DNA of 5,245 bases from Anaerolineales bacterium. Its GTDB lineage: Bacteria; Chloroflexota; Anaerolineae; B4-G1; DUEL01. Numbering within the stretch: position 1 is the first letter of the stretch; each line of letters begins with the position of its first letter. Made by a program: the position numbers and the translations under genes. Under the pieces are notes generated by a model, which was not told the DNA's origin, made no database searches, and saw only the letters and a list, made by a program, of their open reading frames with translations. Below, one piece after another: positions 5,006 to 5,245 of the stretch. The stretch is taken from assembly GCA_015662065.1 (NCBI GenBank), contig DQUX01000034.1, forward strand, positions 1 through 5,245. The letters are read 5' to 3'.

Positions 5006-5245
5006 TTATTCCCCCGGCACCGGCAGGTCCGGGCAGGTGGGGTGATAGGGTATGTCCGGGCCGATGTACTGCTGCCATTCGTGCTCGGTGAGATTGCGGG
5101 GCAGGCGGGCACAGACGCGGGCGAACAGTTCTTCCTGGTCCAGGGGAAGGATAAAGACATCCTTTCCCCCGGCCGTCGCCAGGTAGCGCCCGTCCGGGCT
5201 GAAGGCTATCTCCCACACAGCGCCTTCGTGCCGGATGCGCACCAC
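5006..5245 (-). CDS. WD40-repeat protein, C-terminal fragment (continues past the window)
   Basis: Only the last 79 residues are present; the frame runs off the right edge, so no start codon should be assigned. The first part, AVWEIAFSPDGRYLATAGGKDVFIL, is a WD40 blade (beta-propeller, protein-protein interaction). After it comes a tail with RVCARLPRNLTEHEWQQY and a Tyr/Pro/Cys-rich end (IPYHPTCPDLP). I recognise this tail type from bacterial multidomain WD40 proteins, where the propeller often follows an AAA/NACHT-like STAND ATPase, a TIR or caspase-like domain, or a protein kinase. Which of these, if any, is present here cannot be seen. Such proteins act in signalling and in some cases in anti-phage defence. 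The TAA stop is at 5006-5008, 143 bases upstream of the DUF1461 gene on the same strand. Confidence 0.85.
   Translation of the reverse strand: MVRIRHEGAVWEIAFSPDGRYLATAGGKDVFILPLDQEELFARVCARLPRNLTEHEWQQYIGPDIPYHPTCPDLPVPGE

Noticed and set aside
4863..5216. Upstream extension of the DUF1461 frame by 118 codons
   Set aside because: The extension is Arg/Pro/Gly-rich, overlaps the WD40 gene in another frame and passes through the hairpin and promoter. The hydrophobic N-terminus of the family begins at the ATG at 4862.

Overview
The window is GC-rich (clearly above 60% G+C by eye) and densely coding, with five protein genes and no RNA genes, CRISPR array or transposase. The gene set suggests a bacterium of the Chloroflexota (Anaerolineae/Thermoflexia-like, possibly thermophilic). 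The reasons are the style of the DnaA, an archaeal-type phosphoglycerate mutase, a DUF1461 membrane protein and a WD40-repeat protein with a characteristic C-terminal tail. This placement is an inference from protein style only.

Layout from left to right. Complement 15-1391 is a complete dnaA (replication initiator, 458 aa). Positions 1392-1910 form a 519-base gap. Its right half is full of GC-rich inverted and degenerate repeats, and its left half carries a good dnaA promoter and a leader of about 175 nt with two overlapping palindromes. Complement 1911-2717 is a short-chain dehydrogenase whose active site is of the enoyl-ACP reductase type (Tyr-x6-Lys), closest in pattern to FabI/FabL. Positions 2718-2917 are a divergent promoter region with two palindromes 21 bp apart. 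Plus strand 2918-4126 is an apgM-type, cofactor-independent phosphoglycerate mutase. It converges, across only 28 bases, with complement 4155-4862, a four-helix DUF1461 (TIGR01906-type) membrane protein. That gene's stop codon and last residues lie inside short tandem repeats. It probably starts from a leaderless promoter whose -35 is the centre of a perfect 14-bp palindrome. Complement 5006-5245 is the C-terminal end of a WD40-repeat protein that continues past the right edge.

The genes do not form one pathway: replication initiation, lipid or oxidoreductive metabolism, glycolysis and an unknown membrane function are each apparently transcribed alone. I see no convincing new multi-gene system. 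The points worth a second look are the repeat-derived end of the membrane protein, the palindromic operator-like sites at promoters, the Glu-for-His change at a predicted metal ligand of the mutase, and the structured gap between the reductase and dnaA.
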